Shown here: piece by piece, positions 34,851 through 46,469 of the stretch
How the letters are laid out: each line of letters starts with the position of its first letter
How positions within the stretch are numbered: position 1 is the first letter of the stretch
From: Okapia johnstoni
Taxonomy: Eukaryota > Chordata > Mammalia > Artiodactyla > Giraffidae
NCBI GenBank assembly: GCA_024291935.2
Contig: CM044315.1
Coordinates: 51,000,385-51,064,384 of the forward strand
DNA: 64,000 bases
Direction of reading: 5' to 3'
Position numbers and translations under genes: made by a program
The notes under the pieces: generated by a model
What the model saw: only the letters and a program-made list of their open reading frames with translations
Database searches by the model: none
What the model was told of the DNA's origin: nothing

Positions 34851-36489
34851 TCCAAGAGAAACTTCTAAATTGCCACGTATAAGGGTTGGTGAAGGTGAAA
34901 GGCTTTCTTTCTTTCAGAGATGGAGGATCACAGGAGATTGCCACTATCATGCATTCATCAAGTGAAGATTTCCTAGAAAAGCCTAACGATCCATTTAGGT
35001 CAATATAACTCTCTGTGAGGACCTTCTCAAGAACATTTCTGATTCTCCTCTTTGATCATTTGAAGAGACAATGACCTCTCTATCATCAAACACTGCCCAT
35101 TGCTTTTTTGGACACACCCTCTATAACATGGGTATAAAATGTATCCTCACCTATAGAATCATTGAAATAGGATTTATAGTTGTTGTTTGGTTCTGGAAGG
35201 TTCTTTCTTTTACTTAACCAAAAATTATCTTATAGATTCTTTCCTTAGTTATCGTCCATGAAACTTCTCAGGCTTTTCTCTCTTTTGCATGAAATCCTTT
35301 CAGATATTTAGTGACACTGGTACTTTCCAAGTCATGTTTGACTTAGATATCACCAGTTATTTCAGTGGATTTGTCAATGAAATGCTTTCCATAGTATTCA
35401 CCATTTTGATAAACTTACACTTGTTATTGCATTTTTAATGCAACTATTTTATTTTGGATTGTTGAATGTAATACCCAGAAATAAGTGAAACAGTCTTTTT
35501 GTATCTTAATTTCAGCAGAGGTACCCTAGATGGAGAATAAAACAATAGGTACCAGTAGGGTTGCCAGTTGCACAGCTGCAGGGGGCACCATTTACATCAT
35601 GGTCTGTGAACAGTACACTTTGGGACTGTACTTGCTGTGCACAACCTTCGTGACCCTACATGGCTGTCCCAGACACTTCTTAGAAGTGCTGGTCACACTT
35701 AGAGGATGTGCATTAACCCATCACTCACTCACTACCAGGGTTTAAGAAGGAAAGCAATTCATGGCCAGAAGGAAGAAGCTGGTGGTGAAGATTTCATTGG
35801 AAAAAGGTATACACATGTTGATTTCTCCCTGATTCCACAACTACATACCATGGATGAGAGGGAAATGCTTTTCCCTTACCTTGAACCAAATGAAGATGGA
35901 TTTCAGAGTACAACTCAGAGAGCTTGGGCCTTGCCTCTGAATTTAGAGAATGCAGTGACATAAGCACCTAGAGACAGGACCCTATCATGTGGGCACAGTG
36001 TCTAGATGTGGCCAGATCAATGCATAATACAGAAGAGCTTGTCCATCTGAGAATGTAAACCAGTATCACATTGATGTTTTTAATTGCCATGTAACAAAAT
36101 GACTTTGTATTGAGTTTCCAAGCAAACATCTAGGTATTTCTCATATAAACTGCAATTGGGTCATGTATCCTGATATTTTACACGGAAAAATAATTTTTTT
36201 GAGGTCAAATCAGAATCAACTTGCTACAGAGGCAGCACCATCAAATGTGGATTTAGATTGCCTTGGTTTGTGTCTCACCTTGTCTATCTGGTTGACCAAT
36301 CCATGAATCTCCCTGAGCCTCAATGTTCTCCTCCTCTCCTTCCCCTGACCTGGAATTGTGAGAGTTTAACGGGCTGCTATGTGAGGGCGGTTAGCATATT
36401 GGAAGAGTTTGATAAATACCAGTTCCCTTCTGCCTTCTTGATGACACCCTCCATTGGTGGATTTGTTCATCCCCAGTCACCCTGCAGGG
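34851..36489. other. No recognised gene or repeat
   Basis: About 1.6 kb of unique-looking DNA. Open frames at 35530-35745 and 35706-35963 are short and unrelated to families I know. Confidence 0.5.
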
Positions 36490-36700
36490 GACAGTGTAAC
36501 ACAAGGGCTGAGCGCCATTGTTAAGAAAGTGTCACCACTTACGAGCCTGTGACTTGAGCAAATTACTTCAATTCCCTGCTTCTCAGCACCTTTCTCTGTT
36601 AATAGGGGGAAATACTAGTGCTTGAATATAAGATGAAACATGACATTTAAAGTGTTTAGCACAGAACCTGGCACTCAACACATACTCAGTGATTCCTTTT
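36490..36700 (+). repeat. MIR SINE
   Basis: 'acgagcctgtgacttgagca', 'tgcttctcagcacctttctc' and 'tagcacagaacctggcactc' in MIR order. Confidence 0.7.
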
Positions 36701-37349
36701 CCTTAATTGTCATTACTGTACTGTTACTGCAATTATAGCTGAGTTGCCTGTTTGCTTTGATGATGAGGCTGAAACTGTCCTCCTGAAACCTGGACAAACG
36801 GTCCATTTGAAACACATTTTACTGTGCTTGCTCTGGGGACACCAGGAGTACCTCTAAGTTAATAAGTCTGAAAGTGAGTAGCAGGTTTCCAGCAGAGGGA
36901 GATGGAGGGAGGGATGGTTACAGAACGCCATTTGATCATCTCTTATTCAGTCTGATTCACATTTCCTACAAATATCTCTTGCAAATTCCTCTGAGATGTA
37001 TCCTCTCCCTAATTCTAGGTGTCACGAGTATATCCCACAAAGTGACAGGTTGCTTTTATTTTGTCCCTTTCATTTCAATCCATCAGCTCTTCGTTTTATT
37101 GAATTAACTACAGAGAAGTTGCTCCCCTTATGGATTCCTCTGAATTCCCTCCCCTGCTGATCTCTCTACTCACACTGCAGTATTTGCCATCCTCCTATGC
37201 TGGCATCTATGTCTCCTGCTGTGCAGCTTCTCAGTGCCTCTGGAGACTCTAGGGGGCAACCTGGATTATTAGGAGCTAAGATGCAAAAAGATGGAGAAAA
37301 GTAAATTTAGGCTTGTTTGAGTCAAAATTTGAGATTTGGGATATGAGTT
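36701..37349. other. No recognised feature
   Basis: Unique DNA, nothing recognised. Confidence 0.5.
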
Positions 37350-37592
37350 TGCTAAGTCGCTTAAGCCACTAACTCTTTGTGACTTACTCTAACTGACTAA
37401 CTCTGTGACTCTATAGACCATAACCCACTAGGTTCCTCTGTTCATGGAATTCTCCAGGCAAGAATATTGACTGGAGTGGCTTGCCATACCTTTCTCCAGG
37501 GGTCTTCCCAACGCAGGGATCAAACTCATTTCTCTTATGTCTCCTGCATTGGCAGGTGGGTTCTTTACCCCTAACACCATCTGAGAAGCCAA
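37350..37592 (-). mobile_element. Bov-tA SINE with internal duplications
   Basis: Complement of Bov-tA, longer than usual. 'ctaactctttgtgact' is followed by a second 'ctaactctgtgact' at about 37399, and 'ttgactggagtggc' carries an inserted tetranucleotide. The head end reads 'caccatctgagaagcca'. Confidence 0.85.
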
Positions 37593-38375
37593 AATAGTGT
37601 TTAACCACCTTTTTATAACCAAGAGCTCCTTATATATTATTTTTTTAATCATCATAAATCTCATGTTCTGAAAAAGACTACAATTTTATTTAAGAATGAT
37701 AACAAATATTGCTTCCTTTGAGAAATCTAAATGTGCCACAGTGAGATGATCCATAATTTTTGAGAAAATAGAAAATAAAATGGTGATTATTTTTTTTATT
37801 TAGTTTAGCCATTCACCTGCCAAAACTATATTATTTCTTCTAGACTTGTGGAAATCTTGAAAATAGCTTGAAAACCCGCATTATTACTTTAATAAATCTT
37901 TAGCAGTTGGCAACCTCAGATTAGGAATTGCTGGTTACGGCTTTAGCTGGAATCATTAAAACCAAGTCTTTAGTGAGAAAGATGTCAGGTGTGTAAAAGA
38001 TGATGATTTAAAGCTCTACATAACTTATTCTATTTTCATTTGTGTCTTTAATAAGACGCTTATCATTTAAAAAAATCTTTTTCAAATTCTTTTCCCATTT
38101 AGGTTATCACAAAATATTGAGCAGAGTTCCCTGTGCTATACAGTTGATCCTTGTTGGTTACCTATTTTAAACATGGCAGTGTGTGCCTGTCAATACCAAA
38201 CTCCCAATCTATCCCTCCCCCTCACTCTTTCCCGTGGTAGCCGTTAGTTCATTTGCTAAGTCTGTGAATCTGCTTGTTTTTTTAAATACCTTCATTTGTA
38301 TCACTTTTTTAGATTCCACATATAAGTGATATCATGTGATAATTTGTCTTTCTCTGTCTGACTTATCCTCATTTA

Positions 38376-39387
38376 TTTTATTATTATTTTTTTTATTTTA
38401 GTTGGGGGCTAATTACTTTACAATATTGTAGTAGTTTTTGCCATATATTGACATGAATCAGCCATGGGTCCACACGTGCTCCCCATCCTGACCCCCACCC
38501 CCACCTCCCTCCCCATCCCATCCCTCTGGGCCATCCCAATGCCCCAGCCCTGAGCACCCATCCCATGCATAGAACATGGAATGGTGTTCTGCTTCACAAA
38601 TGACAATATACATGTTTCAATGCTATTGTCCCAGAAAGTCCCACCCTCACCTTCTTCCTCAGAGTCCATAAGATTGTTCTATGCATCTGTGTCTCTTATT
38701 CTGTCTCGCATATAGGGTTACCGTTACCATCTTTCGAATTCCATATATATGCATTAGTATACTGTATTGGTGTTTTTCTTTCTGGCTTACTTCACTCTGT
38801 ATAATGGGCTCCAGTTTCATCCATCTCAATAGAACCGATTCAAATGTATTTTTTTTAATGGCTGAGTAGTATTCCATTGTGTACATGTACCACAGCTTCC
38901 TTATCCATTTGTCTGCTGATGGACATCTAGGTTGCTTCCATGTCCTGGCTATTGTAAACAGTGCTGCGATGAACATTGGGGTACACGCATCTCTTTCAAT
39001 TCTGGTTTCCTCGGTGTGTATACCCAGCAGTGGGATTGCTGGGTCATATGGCAGTTCTAGTCCCAGTTTTTTAAGGAATCCCCACACTGTTCTCCATAGT
39101 GGCTGTACTAGTTTGCATTCCCACCAACAGTGTAAGAGGGTTCCCTTTTCTCCACACCCTCTCCAGCATTTATTGCTTGTAGACTTTTGGATAGCAGCCA
39201 TTCTGACTGGTGTGTAATGGTACCTCATTGTGGTTTTGATTTGCATTTCTCTAATAATGAGTGATGTTGAGCATCTTTTCATGTGTTTGTTGGCCATCTG
39301 TATGTCTTCTTTGGAGAAATGTCTGTTTAGTTCTTTGGCCCTTTTTTTGATTGGGTCATTTATTTTTCTGAAATTCAGCTGCAGGAG
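38376..39387 (-). mobile_element. Younger bovine-type L1, 5'-truncated, nested in an older L1
   Basis: About 1 kb. It starts with a T-rich tail and 'ttagttgggggctaattact' (complement of the L1 3' terminus) and ends inside ORF2 at 39387. The duplication 'ttatcctcattta' lies at 38363-38375 and 39388-39400. It keeps a 212-codon ORF2 stretch, so it is clearly younger than its host L1. Confidence 0.93.
38659..39297 (-). pseudogene. L1 ORF2 C-terminal fragment (younger copy)
   Basis: A 212-codon open stretch. It begins [19 protein letters not shown], a conserved L1 ORF2 block. It then carries [18 protein letters not shown], the C-terminal cysteine-rich motif C-x3-C-x7-H-x4-C, and YYSAIKKN further on. 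The endonuclease and reverse-transcriptase domains are absent because of 5' truncation. Confidence 0.92.
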
Positions 39388-39442
39388 TTATCCTCATTTA
39401 GTATGATAATCTCTAGGTCCATCCATGTTGCTGCAAATATCA

Positions 39443-39697
39443 TTATTTCACTCTTTTAATGGCTAAGTAATATTCCAGTGTATATACACACAACATCTTC
39501 TTTACCCATTCCTCTGTTGATGGACATTTAGGTTGTCTCCGTGTCTTGGTTATTGTAAACAGTGCTGCAGTGAACACTGGTGTACATGTATTCTTTTGAA
39601 CCAAGTTTTTCTCCAGATATATGCCTAGGAGTGGCATTGCTGGATCATATGGCAGCTCTGTTTTTAGTGTTTTAAGGAGCCTCCGACTGTTCTTCAT
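39443..39697 (-). pseudogene. L1 ORF2 C-terminal fragment (older copy)
   Basis: An 84-codon stretch with LPYDPAMPLLGIYLEK and VYTLEYYLAIKR, homologous to [17 protein letters not shown] and [12 protein letters not shown] of the nested copy. The rest of its ORF2 is broken by stops. The repeated motif set in one 1.5 kb stretch shows two separate L1 copies. Confidence 0.88.
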
Positions 39698-40089
39698 AGT
39701 GGCTGTACCAATTTACATTCCCACCAACAGTAGGAGGGTTCCCTCTTCTCCGCACTCTCTCCAGCATTTATTGTTTGTAGATTATTTTGAGGATGGCCAT
39801 TCTGACTGGTACGAGGTGATATTTCATTGTAGTTTTGATTTTTATTTCTCTAAGACAACACTGAACATCTTTCCATGTGCCTCTTGGCCATGTATATGTC
39901 TTCTTTGGAGAAATGTCTATTGAGTTCTCCTTTCCATTTTCTGATTGGGCTGTTTGTTTTTATGGTATTGAGCTTGCATGAGCTATTTGTAAATTTTGGA
40001 GACTAACCCTTTGTTGGTCAAGAGGCTTAATTACTAATATCTCATTTATGTAGAGGTGAGCTATTTTGAGGGGAGGAGGCATGGTGGGA

Positions 40090-40325
40090 AAAGTAAGAGC
40101 TCGGGATCAGAAAGATCTGGTTCCTATTACTTACAAGCTTACTGGTCGACTTTCATAAAGCTAGCATACTTCTCTGCAGCTTGGTTTCATCATCTATAGA
40201 AAGATCAATAACACCTCCCCTATGAGATTGGTGTGAGGATGAGAGATGATGCATGGAAAGGGAAGATATCGACTGGCAGAGTACAAGTAGTTATTAAAGA
40301 GTGGCTCTTATTATGGGGATGAACA
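40090..40325 (+). repeat. MIR SINE
   Basis: 'agctcgggatcagaaagatc', 'tggtttcatcatctatagaa' and 'gattggtgtgaggatgagag' fit MIR. Confidence 0.7.
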
Positions 40326-40615
40326 AGCTACCATTCTTTGAAAGCTCACCATGTACCAGACCCCTATTTTCTGATGAGAAAGTTGAGGGATGGAGCCTGT
40401 CAGTAGCTTTCATAGCCACTCGACGGCTGTATTAGTCACTATAGGCCAGCAAACTGTGATAGCCAATGACCCCCATATTTCAGTGGCTTCAAAAAGCGAA
40501 AGTTTGTTCCTCGTTTGTGTTCATGTCAAGTTTGCAGGAGACTCTGCTCCATGCTCTCCTTACTTGGACAATAGGCTAAGGAATGTCGCTGATTGTTGGG
40601 CCCAGGGGATAAAAG

Positions 40616-40833
40616 GGGATTTCCCTGTGGCTCAGCGGTAAAGAATCCACCCACTATTGCAGGAGATGGGGGTTTTTGATCTCTGGGTTGGGAAGATTCC
40701 CTGGAGAAGGAAATGGCAACCCGGTCCAGTATTCCTGCCTGGAGAATCCCACGGACAGAGGAGCCTGGCAGGTTACCGTCCACGGGGTCACAAAAGAGTC
40801 AGACACGTCTGAGAGACTCAGCAATAACAACAA
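40616..40833 (+). mobile_element. Bov-tA SINE with 13-bp target duplication
   Basis: Head 'gggatttccctgtggctcag', body 'aacccggtccagtattcctg', tail 'agcaataacaacaa'. Flanked by 'caggggataaaag' at 40603-40615 and 40834-40846. Confidence 0.95.
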
Positions 40834-40846
40834 CAGGGGATAAAAG

Positions 40847-42304
40847 ATGGAGAATCCTGCAGAGCCCTCAAGTGATCCTACCTCAAAGTGACCCATGTCA
40901 TTTTTCACTTGTGTTTCCTCAGCCAGAACAAGAATTATGGCCGTGCCTAATGTCAAGGTGACAGAGACGGGCAAGCCCCATCTGAAGTGGACAAGAAGCA
41001 GATATAGGTGTCACCTCACATGGTGACAGCATTCCAGCTCAAACCCCAGTCTCTGATTTAAATCTGGATGAAACAGGGGAGCTAGAAACTCTCACTTTTC
41101 TTAAACCTGTTCTTTATAACATGGCCTCATTGGTATATGTGAAGAAAATTCTCACAATCTAAATGTCACATATACATAACCACTTAAGTCTAAGTGCAAA
41201 GATGTGGTACCAAGCAAAGTGAAGGGGATTTATGTATTTTACTTTTTTGTGATTGTGGATAATTGAAACTAAGTACCTTCCATTTAAGACTCTGCCTCTT
41301 TCTTTGCCACTTAGTACCTTTTAAGTCACTAAAGGTATATTTTCTCTGCTTGCCAAAAGCGTTTCTGCATACCACAGCACACCTTAATGTTAACAGCTTC
41401 CTTTTTCTCCGTTTGGCTTACAGCTGAGGAAATAGTCTTGGTTACCATGTGAGCCTATAGAACATCTCGGAGGAATGAGGCCATGAAATTTCTTGCTCCC
41501 ATGTCCAGTGATGTGGAATTCTGGCTCATCAGAGCCCTTCTCCTGTGTCCCCACCTGGGCCGACCATTTAGCTCAGGGACAAAAGCTCCCTATGGTGACA
41601 ACCCTGCACAGGTGCAGACAATAAGCCCCATGGTCATGATGCCTCCTCCTCTACCAAATTGTGGAATCTGAAATGGCCTTTATTAAATAAGAGAAAAACT
41701 CACTTCCAAAAAAGAAAAAAACTTAGAGCAAGGGAGAACCCTCACAATTCTGACTTTGGGTCAGCTATGGGGGCTGTGTTACATAATCCATATTTCACAG
41801 AATCACCAGATTTTTTCTTTCCAAATGAATCTGTAGAGCTCAGGAACTCATGGTTTTGCTGTTTTAATCTGCCCACCTATTGATTTATTTTCACTTGTTC
41901 TGAGTTTTCCTACACCTAGCTGACAGGTGGATAATCTCAGTTTCCAACTTCCATTCCAGAATGGTATTTTCCCCTTTGTATGTTCTTTGCTGGTTGGTCC
42001 ACATGTCCATTTCTTTGATCAGGATAGGAAAGTCTCATTAATTCAGAATCTGTGATCACTCTAACAATGACAATACTAATTTTTTTTAACCTCTGTGGGC
42101 TTAGGGAGAAAGTGTTAACTGAGCAGTTCTTAGTGAAATCATACTCAAACTCCTCTAGGGGTACTTATTTACATGAAACTAATATGTTAATTACTAAAAA
42201 ATATCTTTAGTCAGTATTTGTTTCTCAAGGACCTTATCAAGTAGTACCTTAATTTGGGGATTAAGACCTTAATCTAGCTTGAGTTATAATATGAATCTGT
42301 AGGT
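40847..42304. other. No recognised gene or repeat
   Basis: Unique DNA. Open frames at 41483-41671 and 41659-41883 have no known homology. Confidence 0.5.
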
Positions 42305-42315
42305 AATAAAGCTAT

Positions 42316-42539
42316 TTGGGCATGCATGCTCAGTCGCTCAGTCATGTCCAGCTCTTTGCGACCCCATGGACTGTAGCCCACCAGGCTCTTCTGTCCATGG
42401 GATTTCCCAAGCAAGAATACTGGAGTGGGTTGCCATTTCCTCCTCCAGGGGATCCTCCCAACCCAGGGATTGAACCCACGTCTCCTGTGTCTCCTGCAGG
42501 CAGGCAGGTTCTTTACCATCGTGCCACCTGGGAGGCCCC
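42316..42539 (-). mobile_element. Bov-tA SINE with 11-bp target duplication
   Basis: Complement of Bov-tA, from 'tgctcagtcgctcagtcatg' to 'gtgccacctgggaggccc'. Flanked by 'aataaagctat' at 42305-42315 and 42540-42550. Confidence 0.95.
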
Positions 42540-43154
42540 AATAAAGCTATGCTTTTATTTAAAAATAGATACCACAGTACAGATGGTTTGTTTCACAAGT
42601 TTCACTATCATCCACCTCCTATATGAACAATCTTAGTCTTCTCTTTAACACCATGAATCTACTTTTAACCTGAGTTTAAGAAATGCAGTGTTTTTGTTTA
42701 TACAATCAACTTCATTGCATAGAGTACTATATACACATTCCCCCTTTTCTTCTGGCTAGAGAAAAGAAAATTCAGTCAGCAGTTTTTCTGATGCTGGAAT
42801 GCTTAAAGTTCAATGCAGTTTGCTCCCATGGAAGAGCCAAGTCCAGTGCCATTTAAATCAAATGAAGCTGTAAAACTTTTTAGAGATCGTTTCTTTTAAG
42901 GGCTAGAGGATGTGGACCATTCTATTTACTCTGTCAGAAAACAGATGTGCGGTAATAAATGAAATTCCTGCTTGTCGGTTTCTTTTCACCAGCCATATTA
43001 TTGAGCCATGGTGCATGGGGAAAGCTGGGGGAACAGTTGGTATAATCGAGGACAACTTTCCTTGTGGTCAGTGAACTTACCGCAATTACGTTCCCCATGT
43101 GTGGCTGTATCCCCTACCTCTTTAAGGTGGAAGGGAAGAGAGCAAAGTGTTTAA

Positions 43155-43345
43155 AATTGTGGCTTCTAGAATCACAGAAAATGGAATCTGAATCTCAGTT
43201 GTGCCATTCAGTAGGTGGTATTTAACTTACCAGAATCTTAGTTTCTTTATCTATAAAATAGAAAAATAACACCCACCTTACAGTTGTGAGGACTCAAGGA
43301 GTGAAGCACTTAACACAGTGTCTGGTACACAGTAAAGTCAATGGA
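43155..43345 (+). repeat. MIR SINE
   Basis: 'ttgtgccattcagtaggtgg', 'gtttctttatctataaaata' and 'tgaggactcaaggagtgaag' in MIR order. Confidence 0.75.
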
Positions 43346-43559
43346 TATTCTCTGCTGTTAGGTCAAGAGGAGCTGAAGTGGGGTTCTGTGGACTCCACAT
43401 ATGCTATTTTTCATGGCAAACAGTAGTGTCAGCCATCTGTAGCTGCTTAGGAAATACTGGACCAAATAAGCAAACCTAGTCTTCCATTGCATCCAGACGT
43501 TGTGAGATCTCTGCTCATTTCCTCTCCCCAGATTCACTGCCTTAGAAAGCAGTTTTTGG

Positions 43560-43845
43560 CTGCTGCTGCTGCTGCTGTTGCTAAGTTGCTTCAGTCGTGT
43601 CCGACTCTGTGCGACCCCATAGACGGCAGCCCACCAGGCTCCGCAGTCCCTGGGATTCTCCAGGCAAGAATACTGGAGTGGGTTGCCATTTCCTTCTCCA
43701 ATGCATGAAAGTGAAAAGTGAAAGTGAAGTCGCTCAGTCATGTCAGACTCTTGGCGACCCCATGGACTGCAACCTACCAGGCTCCTCCATCCATGGGATT
43801 TTCCAGGCAAGAGTACTGGAGTGGGGTGCCATTGCCTTCTCCGGG
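43560..43845 (-). mobile_element. BOV-A2-like dimeric SINE with CTG tail
   Basis: Two related monomers in tandem on the minus strand, 'gtccgactctgtgcgacccc' at about 43600 and 'gtcagactcttggcgacccc' at about 43742. They are joined by 'gcatgaaagtgaaaagtgaa'. A (CTG)n tract at 43560-43581 forms the 3' tail. This is the ruminant BOV-A2 layout, which has no tRNA head. The 233-codon frame at 43358-44059 (-) is a read-through of this SINE, not a gene. Confidence 0.92.
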
Positions 43846-44822
43846 TTAGAGCCATAGCCCAGGAAATAATTATTCTGACTCTTATCACCTGCTTCACATC
43901 CTCTCCTCCAAATGGAGTGTCTAGGACAACATAGATTACACCCCTTACACCACTTACTAAACAAATACTTATTAAGGGCTTCCTAAATTCATGGCAGTTT
44001 GATTGGCCTGATGTAGAGTGCAGAAACTTAGCTTGGGGTTGGAGGAGACATGCATGCAAAACACAGTATATGCCTACGCAGCATGAGCAGTGCAGACAAA
44101 GCCTTAGAAGAGGAGGCGGCCCCGAAGCAGTGGCTTAACACGATTGAGCTCTGTTCAATTCCCATTTTCTTGATAAAACCATCATCTCCTACCTTTTCTT
44201 CTCTTCCTCTTCCTTTTTTCTCTTCCAAATCACAACCACCATTAATGTTTGGGTTGCAGAAACCATGACAGGATTTACAGACTGGCTGAGTCCACTGTCA
44301 GCTTGAGAGGCTTAAATGGGGAGGTCCTGGGTTGGGGAAGACACCCTCTTCCCCCCGAAGCCCCATCTCCCTGGCCAACTCCTACACATCTTTTCAGGCT
44401 CATCAGGTACAGTAAATCCATTTCAATCTGTCTGTATATTCTAGCTCAGAAATAGGAGTAGAAGGGTTGGAAGACACCTCGCCTATCCTGGTTGCTCAGA
44501 ACTCTAAATTAGGACTGTCCCCTTGAGTTTGTCACTATCCATTGTATATGCCTGCTAAGCCCTTCCTATATAATACCCAGTACCATGCTTCACTAAATGA
44601 CTCACTGGAATTAAGCTTATTAGGGAAGATTATTAGGGAAAGCTGGAAAACAATTCAGGTTTGAAATTAAATCCTTGTACATTTGTTCATTTTCCAACTT
44701 CTTCAGAATTTGCAGTTCTGAAGGACCCAAGCTAATGTTGGAGTATACAAGGTGTTACGAAGCTCTCTTATAAACATAACCATCTACAATTGTGTCCTGA
44801 TGAAATGCTTACACTACTTTCT
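43846..44822. other. No recognised feature
   Basis: Unique DNA between two SINEs. Confidence 0.5.
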
Positions 44823-44833
44823 ACTGGAGTTTT

Positions 44834-45043
44834 ATGCTCAGTCATGTGACCCTCAGTTGTGACTCCATGGACTGTGGCCTGCCAGGCTCCTGTCCATGGC
44901 ATTTCCCAGGCAAGAATACTGAAGCGGGCTGTTGTCTTTTCCTCCCCCAGAGGACCTTCCCAACCCAGGGATTGAACCCACGTCTCCTGCATCTCTTGCA
45001 TCGGCAGGCAGGTTCTTTATCACTGAGCCACCTGGGAAGTCCC
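44834..45043 (-). mobile_element. Bov-tA SINE with 11-bp target duplication
   Basis: Complement of Bov-tA, flanked by 'actggagtttt' at 44823-44833 and 45044-45054. It lies immediately beside the 3' end of a minus-strand BovB. Confidence 0.95.
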
Positions 45044-45060
45044 ACTGGAGTTTTTTCAAT

Positions 45061-45848
45061 TCAGTTCAGTCACTCAGTCATGTCCCCAACTCTTTGTGAC
45101 TCTGTGGACTGCAGCATGCCAGGAGTCCCTGTCCATCACCAACTCCTAGAGTTTGCTCAAACTCACGTCCATCGAGTTGGTGATGCCATCCAACCATCTT
45201 ATCATCTGTCATTCCCTTTTCCTCTGACCTTTTATCTTTCTCAGCATCAGGATGTTTTCCAATGAGTCAGTTCTTCACATTAGGTGGCCAAAGTATTAGA
45301 GCTTCAGCTTCAGCATCAGTCCTTCCAATGAATATTCAGGACTGATTTGCTTTAGGATTGACACCCTTTGGGATGTGACTGTGCACAAAACCATGCACAG
45401 TTTTGTGCATGGTTCTGTGTGTATATTTCATAATAAAAATGTTGATTTTCAAAAATAAAATATGTATTATTAAGTAGGAAGCAAATCACACTCATACATT
45501 TCAAGCATAACATTTGCTCCCAGGATTCAGATTTCTGCACTAAAAGCAAGGGACTTGGACAGTCCCTTGCTGTCCAAGGCACTCTCAATAGTCTTCTCCA
45601 AAACCACAATTCAAAAGTATCAATTCTTTGGTGCTCAGGTTTCTTTATGGTCCAACTCTCACATCCCTACATGACTACTGGAAAAACTGTTGTTTTGCCT
45701 ATACGGACCTTTGTCGGCAAAGTAATGTTTCTGCTTTTTAATATGTTGTCTAGGTTGGTCATAGCTTTTCTTCCAAGAAACAAGTGTCTTTTAATTTCAT
45801 GGCTGTAGTCACCGTCTGAAGTGATTCCGGAGCCCAAGAAAATAAAGT
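45061..45848 (-). mobile_element. BovB LINE 3' end, split by ~200 bp of foreign sequence
   Basis: Minus-strand BovB, 3' end at 45061 ('tcagttcagtcactcagtca'). It runs to about 45360 ('gactgatttgctttaggatt'), then resumes at about 45565 ('ctgtccaaggcactctcaat') and goes to about 45848. The intervening DNA is not BovB. The protein frame at 45352-45609 (-) mixes BovB residues (WRRLLRVPWTAR) with this foreign piece. Confidence 0.88.
45384..45419. repeat. 16-bp stem hairpin inside the BovB interruption
   Basis: Left arm 'cacaaaaccatgcaca' (45384-45399), loop of 4 bases, right arm 'tgtgcatggttctgtg' (45404-45419): 15 of 16 positions pair. Function unknown. Confidence 0.85.
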
Positions 45849-46132
45849 GGAGTTATATACGGTGCTGCTAAAAGAAGGTCACATCAGATCATCACGCACG
45901 TCTGTTACATCTGAGGAGAAAATCTTCATGAGTTGATCTTTACCTGTGGGAGAAAATAAACCCTTGGGAAAACTTTTTCCTCATCTGTTTATGCTTTCCT
46001 TCATTTGCTTGTTGAGTATACTTTGTGAGAAGCACTGTGGTAGGTACTGAGGATAAAAGATAAAAGATGTGGTATCTGTTCTCAAAGTCCAGGAGGGTAA
46101 ATTACCTCTCTGACTGCAGTGACAATCTAAGC

Positions 46133-46469
46133 CAGGGGTGGACAAACTTTTTCTGTAAAGGACTAGATAGTAAATATTCTAGACTTTGTGAGTCATAAGG
46201 TCACTGTGACAACTTCTCAATTCTGCCTTTGTAACACTAAAGCAGCCATAGGTCATTTATAAACAAATGTGTGTCTCTGTTCCAACAAAACTTTACTTAT
46301 GGATACTGAAATGTAAATTTCATGTAATGTTCATGTATCCTATGACATTATTTTTCTTTTGACTTTTTCAAACAATTACAAATGCAACAACCATTCTATG
46401 CTTGTGGAATGTACAAAACCAGGCAGCAGCATGGATTTGACCCTTGAGCCATGGATTTCCCATCCCTGA
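46133..46469 (+). mobile_element. hAT-Charlie-type DNA transposon, subfamily uncertain
   Basis: Terminal 'caggggtggacaaacttttt' at the start and the imperfect inverted end 'cccatccctga' at the end. Inside are 'gtaaaggactagatagtaaa', 'ctcaattctgcctttgtaac' and 'ttccaacaaaactttactta', typical of a widespread mammalian MER-type element. A non-matching AT-rich stretch lies at about 46310-46410. Confidence 0.75.

Larger units (their letters stand above)
38060..40020 (-). mobile_element. Older L1 (3' UTR and ORF2 end) interrupted by a younger L1
   Basis: 38060-38375 is the complement of an L1 3' UTR ('gagcagagttccctgtgcta', 'cacatataagtgatatcatg'). 39388-40020 continues it with the ORF2 C-terminal part on the minus strand. 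The gap is filled by a second L1 flanked by a 13-bp duplication of this older element. Confidence 0.88.

Noticed and set aside
35515..35530. 'agcagaggtac' after a TTTCAG acceptor, resembling the start of the missing CRYZ exon (GSRGT)
   Set aside because: The match ends after 11 bases. The following codons run into a stop and do not give the expected TIEINPRD-like sequence.
40430..40600. Possible old repeat ('cagtggcttcaaaaagcg' region)
   Set aside because: Too diverged to assign to a family with confidence by eye.
43358..44059. 233-codon open frame on the minus strand
   Set aside because: Its middle is a BOV-A2 SINE translated through; no protein family is present.
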